NCBI GenBank assembly: GCA_031261785.1
Contig: JAISIZ010000102.1
Location: forward strand, 1-41,135
DNA length: 41,135 nt
Origin: Mediterranea sp. (in: CFB group bacteria)
Lineage (GTDB): Bacteria > Bacteroidota > Bacteroidia > Bacteroidales > Bacteroidaceae
Direction of reading: 5' to 3'
A program made the position numbers and the translations under genes. This document shows positions 25,981 to 34,158 of this stretch, piece by piece (within the stretch, counting starts at the first letter, position 1; every line of letters begins with the position of its first letter). The notes beneath the pieces were generated by a model. That model saw nothing but the letters and a program-made list of their open reading frames with translations, did no database searches and was not told the DNA's origin.

Positions 25981-27045
25981 TTAGTAGGTCATGCGGAGTC
26001 CGCACAACAGATTTAAGTTCGTGGGTCGTTTGGTCCGTACGGTGGAGAGCGACGAGTCGGTGGGGAAGTAGTGCGACACGCCCGGCTCGGCGAAGAGCGC
26101 CAGTCGGTCGTTGAGCTTGTACCTGATGCCTACTCCTCCGGTGACGGCCAGCTGTATGGGTTCCTTGCCGAAGCCGTTGTCGGGCGCTCCGGCCACGCAC
26201 TTCTCGGCGATGCCTCCCACCGTGGCGTAGAGATCCACCTTCCTGGTATTGACGAAGGTGAAGTTGGCCCGTAGGGGTATGCCGATGTAGTGTAGCTTTT
26301 GTCCGGCCGAGCGCAGGTTGGAGTAGAGCAGTCCGCTCTCTATGCCTACGTGTGGGGTCAGTTGCCGTTCTATGGTGGCACCGGCGGTGATGGGCATCTT
26401 GTAGTTGCCTCCCTGGGCCGGTAGCGTGGTGCCTATCTCGGCTTTGAGTGCCCAGCGTCGGCGCGTGGTGTTTTTTGCCGCGGCGGGCTTGTTGTCCGCG
26501 CCACCCTCTCCGGCGGCAGCCACCGGTGTGGTGGTTGCCGCGGCGTTCGCTGCCGGCCAATAGCCGTTGTCCGGTCGCGAGGCCGTGGAGTGGCCGCCTG
26601 CGGAGGCGGAAAAGGAAATGGAAAAAGAGAAAGAGACCGCTATGCTGTCTTCTTTCGTGTCGGTGGGCATGGCTGGCGTGCCGTTGGCCTGTCCGTGCCG
26701 CGGCTTGGGCAGTATGTTGCCCAGGGGCGTGGGTTTCGGTCCGGGTTGTATGCGGATGCCGTCGCCGTCGATGTTGGCGCCGTTCACCAGGTTGATTTGG
26801 TGGAACGCCTGGCGCATCTCCTCCTTGGGCGAGAAGTACCAGAACGCGGTGGAGGCTCCAGCCAGCACGAGCAGTACCGAGGCTGCGGCGGCGACGCGGA
26901 ACATGAGCAACCGTCGTCCGCGTTGTCCGGCCAGGGGTATGTCCGTCTCGAGCTTCTCCCAGAAGCCGTCGCGTACGGGCATCTCCGCGTCGCCGAGGCG
27001 GGTGCGGAACAGCCGGGTTATGTCATCATTTTCTTGTTTCATCAT
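25981..27045 (-). CDS. membrane anti-sigma-like protein with outer-membrane-barrel-like C-terminus
   Basis: A 354-residue protein. Residues ~1-45 are soluble (TRLFRTRLGDAEMPVRDGFW), a plausible sigma-binding region; a single membrane span follows (~47-68: VAAAASVLLVLAGASTAFWY). A low-complexity linker comes next, and from about 195 a beta-rich domain like small outer-membrane barrels (IGTTLPAQGGNYKMP, ESGLLYSNLRSAGQKLHYIG, GVGIRYKLNDRLALFAEPG, LCGLRMTY). This architecture is common directly behind ECF sigma genes in Bacteroidales and probably senses an envelope signal. It overlaps the sigma gene by 20 bases. Confidence 0.75.
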   Translation of the reverse strand: MMKQENDDITRLFRTRLGDAEMPVRDGFWEKLETDIPLAGQRGRRLLMFRVAAAASVLLVLAGASTAFWYFSPKEEMRQAFHQINLVNGANIDGDGIRIQPGPKPTPLGNILPKPRHGQANGTPAMPTDTKEDSIAVSFSFSISFSASAGGHSTASRPDNGYWPAANAAATTTPVAAAGEGGADNKPAAAKNTTRRRWALKAEIGTTLPAQGGNYKMPITAGATIERQLTPHVGIESGLLYSNLRSAGQKLHYIGIPLRANFTFVNTRKVDLYATVGGIAEKCVAGAPDNGFGKEPIQLAVTGGVGIRYKLNDRLALFAEPGVSHYFPTDSSLSTVRTKRPTNLNLLCGLRMTY

Positions 27046-27583
27046 TCCTGAACTCTTTGATACGTTTGGCTAATAAGCTCTTGGCGCGATGCAACTGTGA
27101 GGTCGACGAGTGTTCCTTGATGTGGAGCATCCGCGCGATCTCCTTGTGCGACTTCTCTTCAAACACGTAGAGGTTGAAAACGGTTCGACATCCGTCGGGC
27201 AGCTCGGCCACAAAGGCCATCAATCGCTCTTCCGAGAGGTCGTCGTCGCCAGCCGCCGTTCCCGTCTCCTCGTCGGGGAGGTCGGGCAGTTGGTCCTCGT
27301 GTGTTATCAGTCGGTTGATCCGTTTCTCCCGCCGCAGGTAGTCTATGGACGCGGTAACCATCACCCGGGTGATCCAGGTCGCGAGCGACGATTCGCCGCG
27401 GTAGGAGAAGTGGGTAAAAACCTTGATAAAGCCGTCGTGCAGTACGTCGTGCGCCGCGTCAATGTCGCCCGTGTATCGGTAGCAGACTGCGAGCATTTGC
27501 TTGGAGTAGAGTGTATAAAGGTTTTTGCGAGCTGATTCTGTTCCCGCCCGGCAGCCCTTTACCAGTTCTATCTCGTTTTCCAA
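27026..27583 (-). CDS. ECF-type RNA polymerase sigma factor
   Basis: About 185 residues. Region 2 spans ~25-90 (MLAVCYRYTGDIDAAHDVLH, GFIKVFTHF, TWITRVMVTASIDYLRRE) and region 4 ~128-175 (LPDGCRTVFNLYVFEEKSHK, IARMLHIKEHSS). The start is a TTG at 27583: an in-frame stop lies two codons upstream and no ATG exists before residue 30. It is first in a four-gene operon with the membrane anti-sigma-like protein. It lacks a FecR-type partner and sits 6 kb from the PUL, so I see no reason to link the two. Confidence 0.9.
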   Translation of the reverse strand: MENEIELVKGCRAGTESARKNLYTLYSKQMLAVCYRYTGDIDAAHDVLHDGFIKVFTHFSYRGESSLATWITRVMVTASIDYLRREKRINRLITHEDQLPDLPDEETGTAAGDDDLSEERLMAFVAELPDGCRTVFNLYVFEEKSHKEIARMLHIKEHSSTSQLHRAKSLLAKRIKEFRNDETRK

Positions 27584-27689
27584 AGCCTGTTACTTTTAAA
27601 GTCGAACGTACACACTCTGTCGGCGCGTTTCTTTTGCTTATTAGACGCAGTGGTTCGAGGAATGCTGCATCGTATTTTCTTAATATAGG

Positions 27690-28544
27690 TTAAACCGCCT
27701 TGAAACTCATGTCCAGTCCCTTCACGGAATGCGTGAGGGCGCCCACTGAGATAAAGTCGACCCCACATTCGGCGTAGTCGCGTAGGGTGTCGAAGGTGAT
27801 TCCTCCCGACGATTCGGTCTCGTATCGTCCGGCCACCATCTCGACGGCTTTCCTGGTCATCTCGGGGGTGAAGGTGTCGAACATGATGCGGTCCACGCCG
27901 CCCAGGTCGAGCACTTGCTGGAGTTCGTCGTAGTCGCGCACCTCGATTTCTATCTTGAGGTCCTTTCCTTTCTCCTTGCAGTAGGCTTTCGCCCGGGCTA
28001 TGGCCTTGTCTATTCCTCCGGCGAAGTCGACGTGATTGTCTTTGAGCAGGATCATGTCGAACAGTCCGATGCGGTGGTTCATTCCTCCGCCTATCTTCAC
28101 GGCCATCTTCTCGAGTACGCGCATGCCTGGCGTGGTCTTTCGCGTGTCGAGCACGTGTGTCTTGGTGCCTTCGAGGCGGTTGGCGTACTTGCGTGTCATG
28201 GTGGCTATGCCGCTCATGCGTTGCAGCACGTTGAGCATCAGCCGCTCGGTTTGCAGCAGGGATTGCACCTTGCCTTCCACCACCATGGGCACGTCGCCGG
28301 GCTTCACTTCGGTGCCGTCGGGGATGTACGCTTCCACTTTCAGGGTGGGGTCGAAGCGGTGGAAAATCTCTTTGGCTATCTCGATGCCGGCCAGCACGCC
28401 GGCCTCCTTGATGAGCAGTTTGGATTTTCCCATAGCCGTGGGGGGGATGCAGGATAGGGTGGTATGGTCGCCGTCGCCTATATCCTCGGCGAAGGCGAGA
28501 TCGATGAGTTTGTCGATCAGTTCTTGCTCTTTAGTCGTTGACAT
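27690..28544 (-). CDS. nadC: nicotinate-nucleotide pyrophosphorylase (carboxylating)
   Basis: A 284-residue quinolinate phosphoribosyltransferase, making nicotinate mononucleotide from quinolinate and PRPP in NAD synthesis. Hallmarks: LNVLQRMSGIAT, THVLDTRKTTPGMRVLEK, GGGMNHRIGLFDMILLKDNH and the C-terminal ESSGGITFDTLRDYAECGVD with SVGALTHS. Normal length. It overlaps the DUF4783 gene upstream by 14 bases, so the two are co-transcribed. Confidence 0.97.
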   Translation of the reverse strand: MSTTKEQELIDKLIDLAFAEDIGDGDHTTLSCIPPTAMGKSKLLIKEAGVLAGIEIAKEIFHRFDPTLKVEAYIPDGTEVKPGDVPMVVEGKVQSLLQTERLMLNVLQRMSGIATMTRKYANRLEGTKTHVLDTRKTTPGMRVLEKMAVKIGGGMNHRIGLFDMILLKDNHVDFAGGIDKAIARAKAYCKEKGKDLKIEIEVRDYDELQQVLDLGGVDRIMFDTFTPEMTRKAVEMVAGRYETESSGGITFDTLRDYAECGVDFISVGALTHSVKGLDMSFKAV

Positions 28545-28923
28545 TGTCTATTCTTATTTGGTAGATTAAATATCGCTCTCGCACCTTGCGCAGGAAGCAG
28601 TTCACGCGGAACTTTCCCTTGGCGGTGGCCAGCGTGCCCACCAGGAAGCTCGATTCGTCGCGCTTGCCCTCGTGGTTGGTGGTGAATCCGCTCACTTTGT
28701 TGTCGGCAAAGAAGCGTCGCATGGCGTCGGTGGCTTGCTGTTTGCCGGCGTTGGTGGGCTTGCCTTGGAGCACTACGCTCGCGTTGTCGCCCAGATGCCC
28801 GGCCAGCAGCTCCGCGTTGCCCTTCTGGAAGGCCGAAGCCACCTCGGAGGGTATCTCTTGCGCCAGCAGCGGCGGGAGGGCGAAGAGCGAGATGGCCAGC
28901 AGGGCTAACATCCGTTTTCTCAT
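28531..28923 (-). CDS. DUF4783-family exported protein
   Basis: A 130-residue protein with a signal peptide (MRKRMLALLAISLFALPPLLAQ), starting at the ATG at 28923; an upstream in-frame ATG would spoil the signal. The rest resembles an NTF2-like/DUF4783 fold (EVASAFQKGNAELLAGHLG, FFADNKVSGFTTNHEG, RVNCFLRKVRERYLIYQIRI). No catalytic residues are evident. It is often found next to nadC and rlmH in Bacteroidetes, but its function is unknown. Confidence 0.8.
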   Translation of the reverse strand: MRKRMLALLAISLFALPPLLAQEIPSEVASAFQKGNAELLAGHLGDNASVVLQGKPTNAGKQQATDAMRRFFADNKVSGFTTNHEGKRDESSFLVGTLATAKGKFRVNCFLRKVRERYLIYQIRIDNVND

Positions 28924-28980
28924 CACTGTTAACTTTAAAGTTAGTGTTTCGATCACTCAAACTGTCCATTAAAGGACGAA

Positions 28981-29013
28981 CAAAGGTAAGCATTAAATGC
29001 GGAATAGCGCAAA
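28981..29013 (-). promoter_or_regulatory. promoter of DUF4783-nadC operon
   Basis: On the minus strand TTTG (29010-29013), a 21-base spacer and TACCTTTG (28981-28988) match the consensus exactly. Start codon follows 58 bases downstream. Confidence 0.7.
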
Positions 29014-29020
29014 AAAAGGC

Positions 29021-29028
29021 TATTTTTG
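29021..29028 (+). promoter_or_regulatory. -7 box of rlmH
   Basis: TATTTTTG, 28 bases before the rlmH ATG at 29057; it faces away from the DUF4783-nadC promoter. No clear -33 element. Confidence 0.45.
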
Positions 29029-29056
29029 CACGAAAATAGCAGAATATAGTGACCGT

Positions 29057-29530
29057 ATGAAAACAATCTTGCTTGTTGTGGGCCGCACCACGGAGGCGTA
29101 TTACGTGGCGGCGATCGACGAATACGTGCGCCGCGTGAAGCGTTACATCGCGTTCGACCTGGAGGTGATTCCCGAGCTGAAGAACACGCGCAACCTCCCC
29201 GAGGAGACGCAGAAAGAGCGGGAGGGCGAGCTGATCCTGAAAGCCTTGCTGCCTACCGACGTGGTGGTGCTGCTCGACGAGCGGGGTCAAGAACCTCGCT
29301 CGCTGGAATTTGCCGACTACATGCGCAAGAAGATGAACACGGTGCCCCGCCGGTTGGTCTTCGTCGTGGGCGGTCCCTACGGTTTCTCGCGGAAGGTGTA
29401 CGCCGTGGCCCGCGAGCGGCTCTCGCTCTCGCGGATGACGCTCTCGCACCAGATGATCCGCCTCCTCTTCGTGGAGCAGCTCTACCGCGCCATGACCATC
29501 CTCAACGGGGAGCCTTACCACCACGAGTAG
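29057..29530 (+). CDS. rlmH: 23S rRNA pseudouridine(1915) N3-methyltransferase
   Basis: A 157-residue SPOUT-family methyltransferase that modifies pseudouridine 1915 in helix 69 of 23S rRNA. The start at 29057 (MKTILLVVGRTTEAY) is the standard one. Motifs: LLDERGQEPRSLEFADYM, FVVGGPYGFS (SAM-binding knot) and LSRMTLSHQMIRLLFVEQLY with RAMTILNGEPYHHE at the end, all typical. Convergent with queF, only 18 bases between stops. Confidence 0.96.
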   Translation: MKTILLVVGRTTEAYYVAAIDEYVRRVKRYIAFDLEVIPELKNTRNLPEETQKEREGELILKALLPTDVVVLLDERGQEPRSLEFADYMRKKMNTVPRRLVFVVGGPYGFSRKVYAVARERLSLSRMTLSHQMIRLLFVEQLYRAMTILNGEPYHHE

Positions 29531-29548
29531 CGTGTGCCGGCCGTCGGC

Positions 29549-30004
29549 CTACTCCCGGTCCATCAGCCTGCGCTCGGCCATCCGCTCGTACTTCGTGCCC
29601 GGGCGGCCGTAGTTGGCGTACGGATAGATGGATATTCCTCCCCGCGGGGTGAAGATTCCCGTCACTTCGATGTATTTGGGGTCCATCAGGCCGACGAGGT
29701 CCTTCATGATGATGTTGACGCAATCCTCATGGAAGGCGCCATGCCCGCGGAAGCTGAAGAGGTAGAGCTTGAGGCTCTTGCTCTCCACCATCTTCGCGCC
29801 GGGGATGTAGCCGATGCGTATCTCGGCGAAGTCGGGCTGTCCCGTGATGGGACAGAGGCTCGTGAACTCGGGGCAGTTGAACCGCACCCAGTAGTCGTTC
29901 CCGGTATGTCGGTTGTCGAACGCCTCCAATACCTCGGGGGCGTAATCTTGCCGGTACTCGCTCTTTCTCCCAAGCAGGGAGAGTTGGTCTTTTAGTTCGG
30001 ACAC
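29549..30004 (-). CDS. queF: NADPH-dependent preQ0 reductase
   Basis: A 151-residue type I QueF, which reduces 7-cyano-7-deazaguanine (preQ0) to preQ1 in queuosine synthesis. The thioimide-forming Cys is in [16 protein letters not shown] (~residue 51); the QueF motif [20 protein letters not shown] follows, with [15 protein letters not shown] at the end. The start codon appears to be GTG (30004). It lies downstream of queC on the same strand, beyond a large hairpin. Confidence 0.95.
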   Translation of the reverse strand: MSELKDQLSLLGRKSEYRQDYAPEVLEAFDNRHTGNDYWVRFNCPEFTSLCPITGQPDFAEIRIGYIPGAKMVESKSLKLYLFSFRGHGAFHEDCVNIIMKDLVGLMDPKYIEVTGIFTPRGGISIYPYANYGRPGTKYERMAERRLMDRE

Positions 30005-30006
30005 GT

Positions 30007-30163
30007 TGATTAGTGATTAGTGGTTAGTGATTAGTGGGAAGCGGTTAGTGATGAGTGATGAGTGATTAGTGATTGGTGATGAATGATTGGTGATGAACGA
30101 AACAACGCTAATCGCTTCCCACTAATCACTAACCACTAACCACTAATCACTAACCACTAATCA
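30007..30163. repeat. large inverted repeat built of GATTAGTG units
   Basis: GATTAGTG and GGTTAGTG octamers run along 30007-30048 and return inverted at 30108-30163, with both arms sharing GTGGGAAGCG or its complement. A long hairpin would form between queC and queF transcripts. The repeat supplies the queC stop codon (TAG at 30157-30159) and begins 2 bases before the queF start. Confidence 0.8.
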
Positions 30164-30813
30164 CTCTTCGCCAAATACCTTTCCAGTCCTTCCCGTCGCA
30201 GCTTGCAGGCGGGGCAGTGCCCGCATCCGTCGCCCGGGATGCCGTTGTAGCAGGTCAGCGTGCGTGCGCGTACCAGTTCCAGCACGCCCAGTTTGTCGGC
30301 CAGTGCCCAGGTGTCGGCCTTGTCGAGCCACATCAGCGGGGTGTGTACGACGAATTGTTCGTCCATGGCGAGGTTGAGGGTGACGTTGAGCGACTTGATA
30401 AAGCTGTCGCGGCAGTCGGGATAGCCGCTGAAGTCGGTTTGCGACACGCCCGTGACCAAGTGCCTGATGCCTCGTTCGCGGGCGTACACCGCCGCGACGC
30501 TGAGGAAGAAGAGGTTGCGTCCCGGCACGAAGGTGTTGGGGAACGTTCCGTCGGGTTTCGCCTCGTCCATCGGCAGGGTGGCGTCGGTCAGCGAGTTGCG
30601 TCCCAGCTGTCCGATCAAAGGCATGTCCATCGCCTCGAAATCCACGCCGGCTTCAAGGGCGATCTGGCGTGCCAGCTCCACCTCCTTCTCATGTTTCTGC
30701 CCGTACCTGAAGCTCAGCGCGCGCACCTCGGCGAAATGCCGCTTCGCCCAGAACAGGCAAGTGGTGGAATCCTGCCCACCACTGAATACGATCAATGCTG
30801 TCTCTTTGTTCAT
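30157..30813 (-). CDS. queC: 7-cyano-7-deazaguanine synthase
   Basis: A 218-residue enzyme that converts 7-carboxy-7-deazaguanine to preQ0 with ATP and ammonia. The PP-loop SGGQDST is at ~10-16; the zinc-binding cysteines are in [19 protein letters not shown] near the C-terminus; [17 protein letters not shown] is another hallmark. Normal length. The C-terminal residues end where the GATTAGTG repeat begins. Confidence 0.97.
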   Translation of the reverse strand: MNKETALIVFSGGQDSTTCLFWAKRHFAEVRALSFRYGQKHEKEVELARQIALEAGVDFEAMDMPLIGQLGRNSLTDATLPMDEAKPDGTFPNTFVPGRNLFFLSVAAVYARERGIRHLVTGVSQTDFSGYPDCRDSFIKSLNVTLNLAMDEQFVVHTPLMWLDKADTWALADKLGVLELVRARTLTCYNGIPGDGCGHCPACKLRREGLERYLAKSD

Positions 30814-30841
30814 AAAAAAAAAGAATATAGTGATTGGCGGG

Positions 30842-30972
30842 AGTTCACCATTCGTTACACGGATTCGCGCAGTTTATACGATTACGAGGAAGAGGTCTGA
30901 TACGATCCGCGCGAATCCGTGTCCTTCGTGGTGAACAAAAACTCTGTGGCACTCTGTGTCCTCTGTGGTGAA
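30842..30972. repeat. nested inverted-repeat element, copy R3 (B-B'-A')
   Basis: Module B (TTACACGGATTCGCGCAG within 30842-30875) is followed by an inverted B' (30904-30936) and an inverted A' (30937-30972, ACTCTGTGTCCTCTGTGGTG). The left A module is missing. It fills the gap between the queuosine-precursor transporter gene and queC. Confidence 0.8.
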
Positions 30973-31004
30973 GAGGGCGAATGTGGTGAATCTCCATCAA
31001 TCCC

Positions 31005-31673
31005 TTAAAATATGTGGTATGATATTCCTTCGTCGTAGACGTCGCTTCCGTCTATCCGCTTCACGGCCCGTACCACGCGTATGGTGACAGGTAGTATGAC
31101 GACCTCGTACATCGACTTGAGCACTACCTGTAGCGCCATCATCGCTAGCAGTTCCCGCCAGGCGATAAGTCCGCCGAAGGCGATGGGGAAGAAGATGATC
31201 GAGTCGGCCGTCTCGCCCGCCACCGTCGACCAAATGGCCCGTGCGGAGAAGTGGCGCCCGCCGTCGGCCACCTTCATGCGGCTCATCACGTAGGCGTTGA
31301 GGAACGAGCCTGCCAGGAAAGCCGTCATGCTGGCCACCACGATGCGCGGCGCCATGCCGAAGACGAAGTCGAAATGCTCCTCCCCCTCCCAGAAGGGGGC
31401 GGCGGGCAGCGCCACGGCGATGAGTCCCAGCCCCACCACGAATATGTTCATGGCGAAGCCGCTCCAGATGATGAGGCGTGCCTTGCGGAAGCCCCACACC
31501 TCGGTGACGCAATCGTTGATGATGTACGAGACGGGAAACACCAGCAGCCCCGCGGTAAGCGTCAGTCCGCCTACTTGGAGCACTTTGGTCTCGAGCAGGT
31601 TGGCCGCGATGAGGCATACGTTGAACAGTATGCCCAGCAGCATGAAGGGTACGGATACTTTTTCTTTCATCAT
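31005..31673 (-). CDS. queuosine precursor transporter (YhhQ family)
   Basis: A 222-residue inner-membrane protein with about six spans that takes up queuine-type precursors such as preQ0/preQ1. Signature stretches: LLETKVLQVGGLTLTAGLLV, FPVSYIINDCVTEVWGFRKA, LAGSFLNAYVMSRMK and ETADSIIFFPIAFGG. Two adjacent ATGs (31673, 31670) are possible starts. Located upstream of queC and queF on the same strand, which supports a queuosine role. A candidate ligand-binding leader lies directly in front of the start. Confidence 0.92.
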   Translation of the reverse strand: MMKEKVSVPFMLLGILFNVCLIAANLLETKVLQVGGLTLTAGLLVFPVSYIINDCVTEVWGFRKARLIIWSGFAMNIFVVGLGLIAVALPAAPFWEGEEHFDFVFGMAPRIVVASMTAFLAGSFLNAYVMSRMKVADGGRHFSARAIWSTVAGETADSIIFFPIAFGGLIAWRELLAMMALQVVLKSMYEVVILPVTIRVVRAVKRIDGSDVYDEGISYHIF

Positions 31674-31708
31674 TCCTGTTTTTTACGTGGTGTCCTGGAA
31701 TACACGGC
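31674..31708 (-). promoter_or_regulatory. candidate preQ1-I-like riboswitch
   Basis: On the minus strand a short stem (CCGTG with CCACG) encloses TATTCCAGGACA and is followed by the A-rich tail TAAAAAACAGGA, ending at the start codon. Loop TTCC can pair with GGAA in the tail, giving an H-type pseudoknot as in preQ1-I aptamers (short stem, loop, A-rich tail). The match to the preQ1-I consensus is partial, so this is a hypothesis. Confidence 0.3.
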
Positions 31709-31755
31709 GGCCGGCGCGGGTGGCGCCTGGCTCGCTTTCAGAATACTTCGGGTCG

Positions 31756-31787
31756 CGAAGATAGGAAAAAGAAAGGTCATACGCAAA
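31756..31787 (-). promoter_or_regulatory. promoter of queuosine-precursor transporter gene
   Basis: On the minus strand TTTG (31784-31787), a 20-base spacer and TATCTTCG (31756-31763) match the consensus with one -7 mismatch. Predicted leader is about 75 bases and has a GC-rich hairpin before the candidate riboswitch. Confidence 0.6.
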
Positions 31788-31818
31788 ACTTCATGGCTCG
31801 AAGCTCGCGACGACTTGC

Positions 31819-33975
31819 TTATGTCGACTTCAAGTATTTGCGCACGATGCTCAGGATTTCGAAGCCATACTTCCGCACGCCTTGCGCCCCGAAGTAGGGG
31901 ATGGCGGCGAGGCGGTCGGGCGTGTCGGGCAGCAGGTTCACGATGCCCATCAGCGCCTTCCGTTGGATGATGGTGTACACGGGCGTGCCTTGCGTGCGCG
32001 CCTTTTCGTTGCGCCACGCCACGAGCGCCTGGTAGAGTTCCGGGTTCCGGATGTCGGCCGGCACCTCCACTTTCGTCCGTCCGCCGCCCTTCTCCTTCCG
32101 TTGTCCTTGCGTGCGCGTCGCCTTGCGCGCGGTGGCGCCGGCCGGCGTGGCGTCGCCCTCCATCTCGAGCGTGGCTTTCGCTTTCCGCTTCAGGTAGTCG
32201 GTTACCGTGAACGGTTCGGCGCGCAGGGCGTCCAGCAGCTCCTCCTTGACGAATAGGGCGTCGTCGAGGGCTTGTTTGCGCTCGTTGAGCCGCGTCTTCA
32301 GTTGCTTGTTGTCCAGGGGCATCACGGTCTTGTCCAGCAGCTCGCGGATGGGTTTCAGGGTCTCCGCGAAGTAGGTGGCTCCCGAGCGTACGCGCTCGCG
32401 TAGCGCCTCGTCGGTGGCGTACTCGTCGGTGGCGGCCACCATGCGCGTGTATTGGGTCTTGAACTTGGCGGCCACGTCGACGATCTTCTCCTTGAGGTGC
32501 GGCTCCAGCGCCTTGTAGTCGTCCAATTGTCGGGGATAGAGCTTGTAGAGGTCCTCGTCGATGAGTCGCAGCAGGCGCTTGTATGCCTGCTCGAGGTTGT
32601 AGAAGCTAAAAAGCTCGCCAAGGAGGTCGAGGAAGTATGCGCGGCGCATGTCGTACAGCTGGCGCTCGCCGGGTTCGTTGCGTCCGGCTTCCCGGCTGAA
32701 GTTGTCCACGACGCTGTCGCTGATGATGGCCTCGCGGCGCAGCGGCGTCTCGAGCACCAGCCCCTCCAGCGTCTTGCATCGGCTCAGCGCCACGTATGTC
32801 TGTCCGTGCGCGAAGGAGTTGCGGGCGTCGATGATGGCGCGCTCGAATGTCAGTCCCTGGCTCTTGTGTATGGTGATGGCCCAGGCCAGGCGGATGGGGT
32901 ATTGGCGGAAGGTGCCCTCCACCACTTCGGAGATCTCCTTGCTGGCCTCGTCGAGCACGTACTTGCTGTTGGCCCACTCCTCGGGCTGTAGTACGAACGG
33001 TTTCTCCATGCCCTTTCCGCGCACGGCGATTCCTCCGGCGTTGATGGTCGTCACTTCGCCAATCATGCCGTTGTAGTATTTCTTGTCGGCCGACGGATCG
33101 TTCTTCAGGAACATGACCTGCGCGCCTTCCTTGAGGGTGAGCGTCTGGTCGGCCGGATAGGCATACTCGGGAAAGTTGCCGTGTATCTCGGCCTTGAAGC
33201 TCGAGGCTCGCCCGGGCAGGGAGGCCAGCTCGCGGTCGTTGACGTGCTGCGCCTGGTAGTTGTGTGTGGTGAGGCGGATGTATCCCTCCTCCTTGTCGGG
33301 ATGGAAGCCGGGATGGTAGCGTCGGTTCAGTTCGGCCAGCGTCTGGTCGTCGGCCTGGTTGTCGCGTATCTTGTTCAGCAGGTCGAGGAAGCGCGAATCG
33401 CTCTGCCGGTATACGGTCTTGAGTTCGATGGTCAGGTAGTTGGTCTGCTTCAGCGCGTTGCTGGCGAAGAAGTAGGGTGTCTCGTAGTATTTCCCCAGCA
33501 TCTCCCACTCGCTCTCCTTCACCACGGGGGCCAGCTGTTGCAGGTCGCCGATCATGAGCATCTGCACGCCGCCGAAAGGCTTGTCGTGGTCGCGGTAGCG
33601 GCGCAGGGCGTCGTCGACGGCGTCGAGCAGGTCGGCCCTCACCATGCTTATCTCGTCGATGACGAGCAGGTCCATGCTACGGATTATCCTGCGCTTCTCC
33701 TTGCCGAACTTATAGTGGTTCTGCGCCGAGTTGAACGTGGTTTCGGGCACGAACGGCGCCAGTGGGAGCTGGAAGAAGGAATGTATGGTGACGCCTCCCG
33801 CGTTGATGGCCGCTATGCCCGTGGGGGCGAGCACCACCATCCGCTTGGGGCTGCGCGCCTTGAGTTCCCGGAGGAAAGTGGTCTTTCCCGTCCCCGCCTT
33901 TCCGGTAAGGAAGAGGTGCGTGCCTGTATTTTCGATGAATTGCCAAGCAAGTCGTAGCTCTGGATTGCTTTCCAT
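31819..33975 (-). CDS. Pif1-like helicase with C-terminal HRDC-like domain
   Basis: About 718 residues from the ATG at 33975 (MESNPELRLAWQFIENTGTH); the upstream extension is not protein-like. An SF1 DNA helicase: Walker A GKAGTGKTT (~25-33), TGIAAINAGGVTIHSFF, Walker B LLVIDEISMVRADLLD (~105), GDLQQLAPVV, YRQSD and the C-terminal motor motif AITIHKSQGLTFERAIID (~365). The last ~80 residues (YQALVAWRNEKART, then AIPYFGAQGVRKYG) form an HRDC-like DNA-binding domain. Such proteins are common in Bacteroidetes and probably act in DNA repair or replication; specific role not shown here. Confidence 0.9.
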   Translation of the reverse strand: MESNPELRLAWQFIENTGTHLFLTGKAGTGKTTFLRELKARSPKRMVVLAPTGIAAINAGGVTIHSFFQLPLAPFVPETTFNSAQNHYKFGKEKRRIIRSMDLLVIDEISMVRADLLDAVDDALRRYRDHDKPFGGVQMLMIGDLQQLAPVVKESEWEMLGKYYETPYFFASNALKQTNYLTIELKTVYRQSDSRFLDLLNKIRDNQADDQTLAELNRRYHPGFHPDKEEGYIRLTTHNYQAQHVNDRELASLPGRASSFKAEIHGNFPEYAYPADQTLTLKEGAQVMFLKNDPSADKKYYNGMIGEVTTINAGGIAVRGKGMEKPFVLQPEEWANSKYVLDEASKEISEVVEGTFRQYPIRLAWAITIHKSQGLTFERAIIDARNSFAHGQTYVALSRCKTLEGLVLETPLRREAIISDSVVDNFSREAGRNEPGERQLYDMRRAYFLDLLGELFSFYNLEQAYKRLLRLIDEDLYKLYPRQLDDYKALEPHLKEKIVDVAAKFKTQYTRMVAATDEYATDEALRERVRSGATYFAETLKPIRELLDKTVMPLDNKQLKTRLNERKQALDDALFVKEELLDALRAEPFTVTDYLKRKAKATLEMEGDATPAGATARKATRTQGQRKEKGGGRTKVEVPADIRNPELYQALVAWRNEKARTQGTPVYTIIQRKALMGIVNLLPDTPDRLAAIPYFGAQGVRKYGFEILSIVRKYLKST

Positions 33976-34001
33976 AACGTCTATTGTTCTTTTTTGGGAG
34001 A

Positions 34002-34009
34002 CAAAGGTA
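34002..34009 (-). promoter_or_regulatory. -7 box of helicase gene
   Basis: TACCTTTG on the minus strand, 27 bases before the helicase ATG. The -33 region is poor. Confidence 0.45.
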
Positions 34010-34092
34010 AGGAATAAAATGGAATTACCGTCCCGTCGCCGGTCGAAACATCTTTTCCCGCGGACCGCGCCACCGTGAGCGGACGCGGACAA

Positions 34093-34118
34093 CACGGGTC
34101 TTTTCGCTCAGACCCGTG
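34093..34118 (-). terminator. hairpin after DUF6261-like gene
   Basis: CACGGGTCT (34093-34101) pairs perfectly with AGACCCGTG (34110-34118) across 8 bases, about 40 bases past the DUF6261-like stop. No strong T-run follows on the minus strand, so termination is only likely. Confidence 0.5.
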
Positions 34119-34158
34119 CCATCCGCATCCTGGTGTCGCGTCACCCGTCAGCCTCTAC

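Noticed and set aside
24965..26560. Single 531-residue protein
   Set aside because: Its N-terminal two thirds are a shadow of the barrel and lipoprotein genes in other frames; only the last 161 residues look real.
27026..27583. ECF sigma factor as regulator of the PUL
   Set aside because: It is 6 kb away beyond asnA, ald and another gene, has no FecR-type partner, and the SusC lacks an obvious N-terminal signalling extension.
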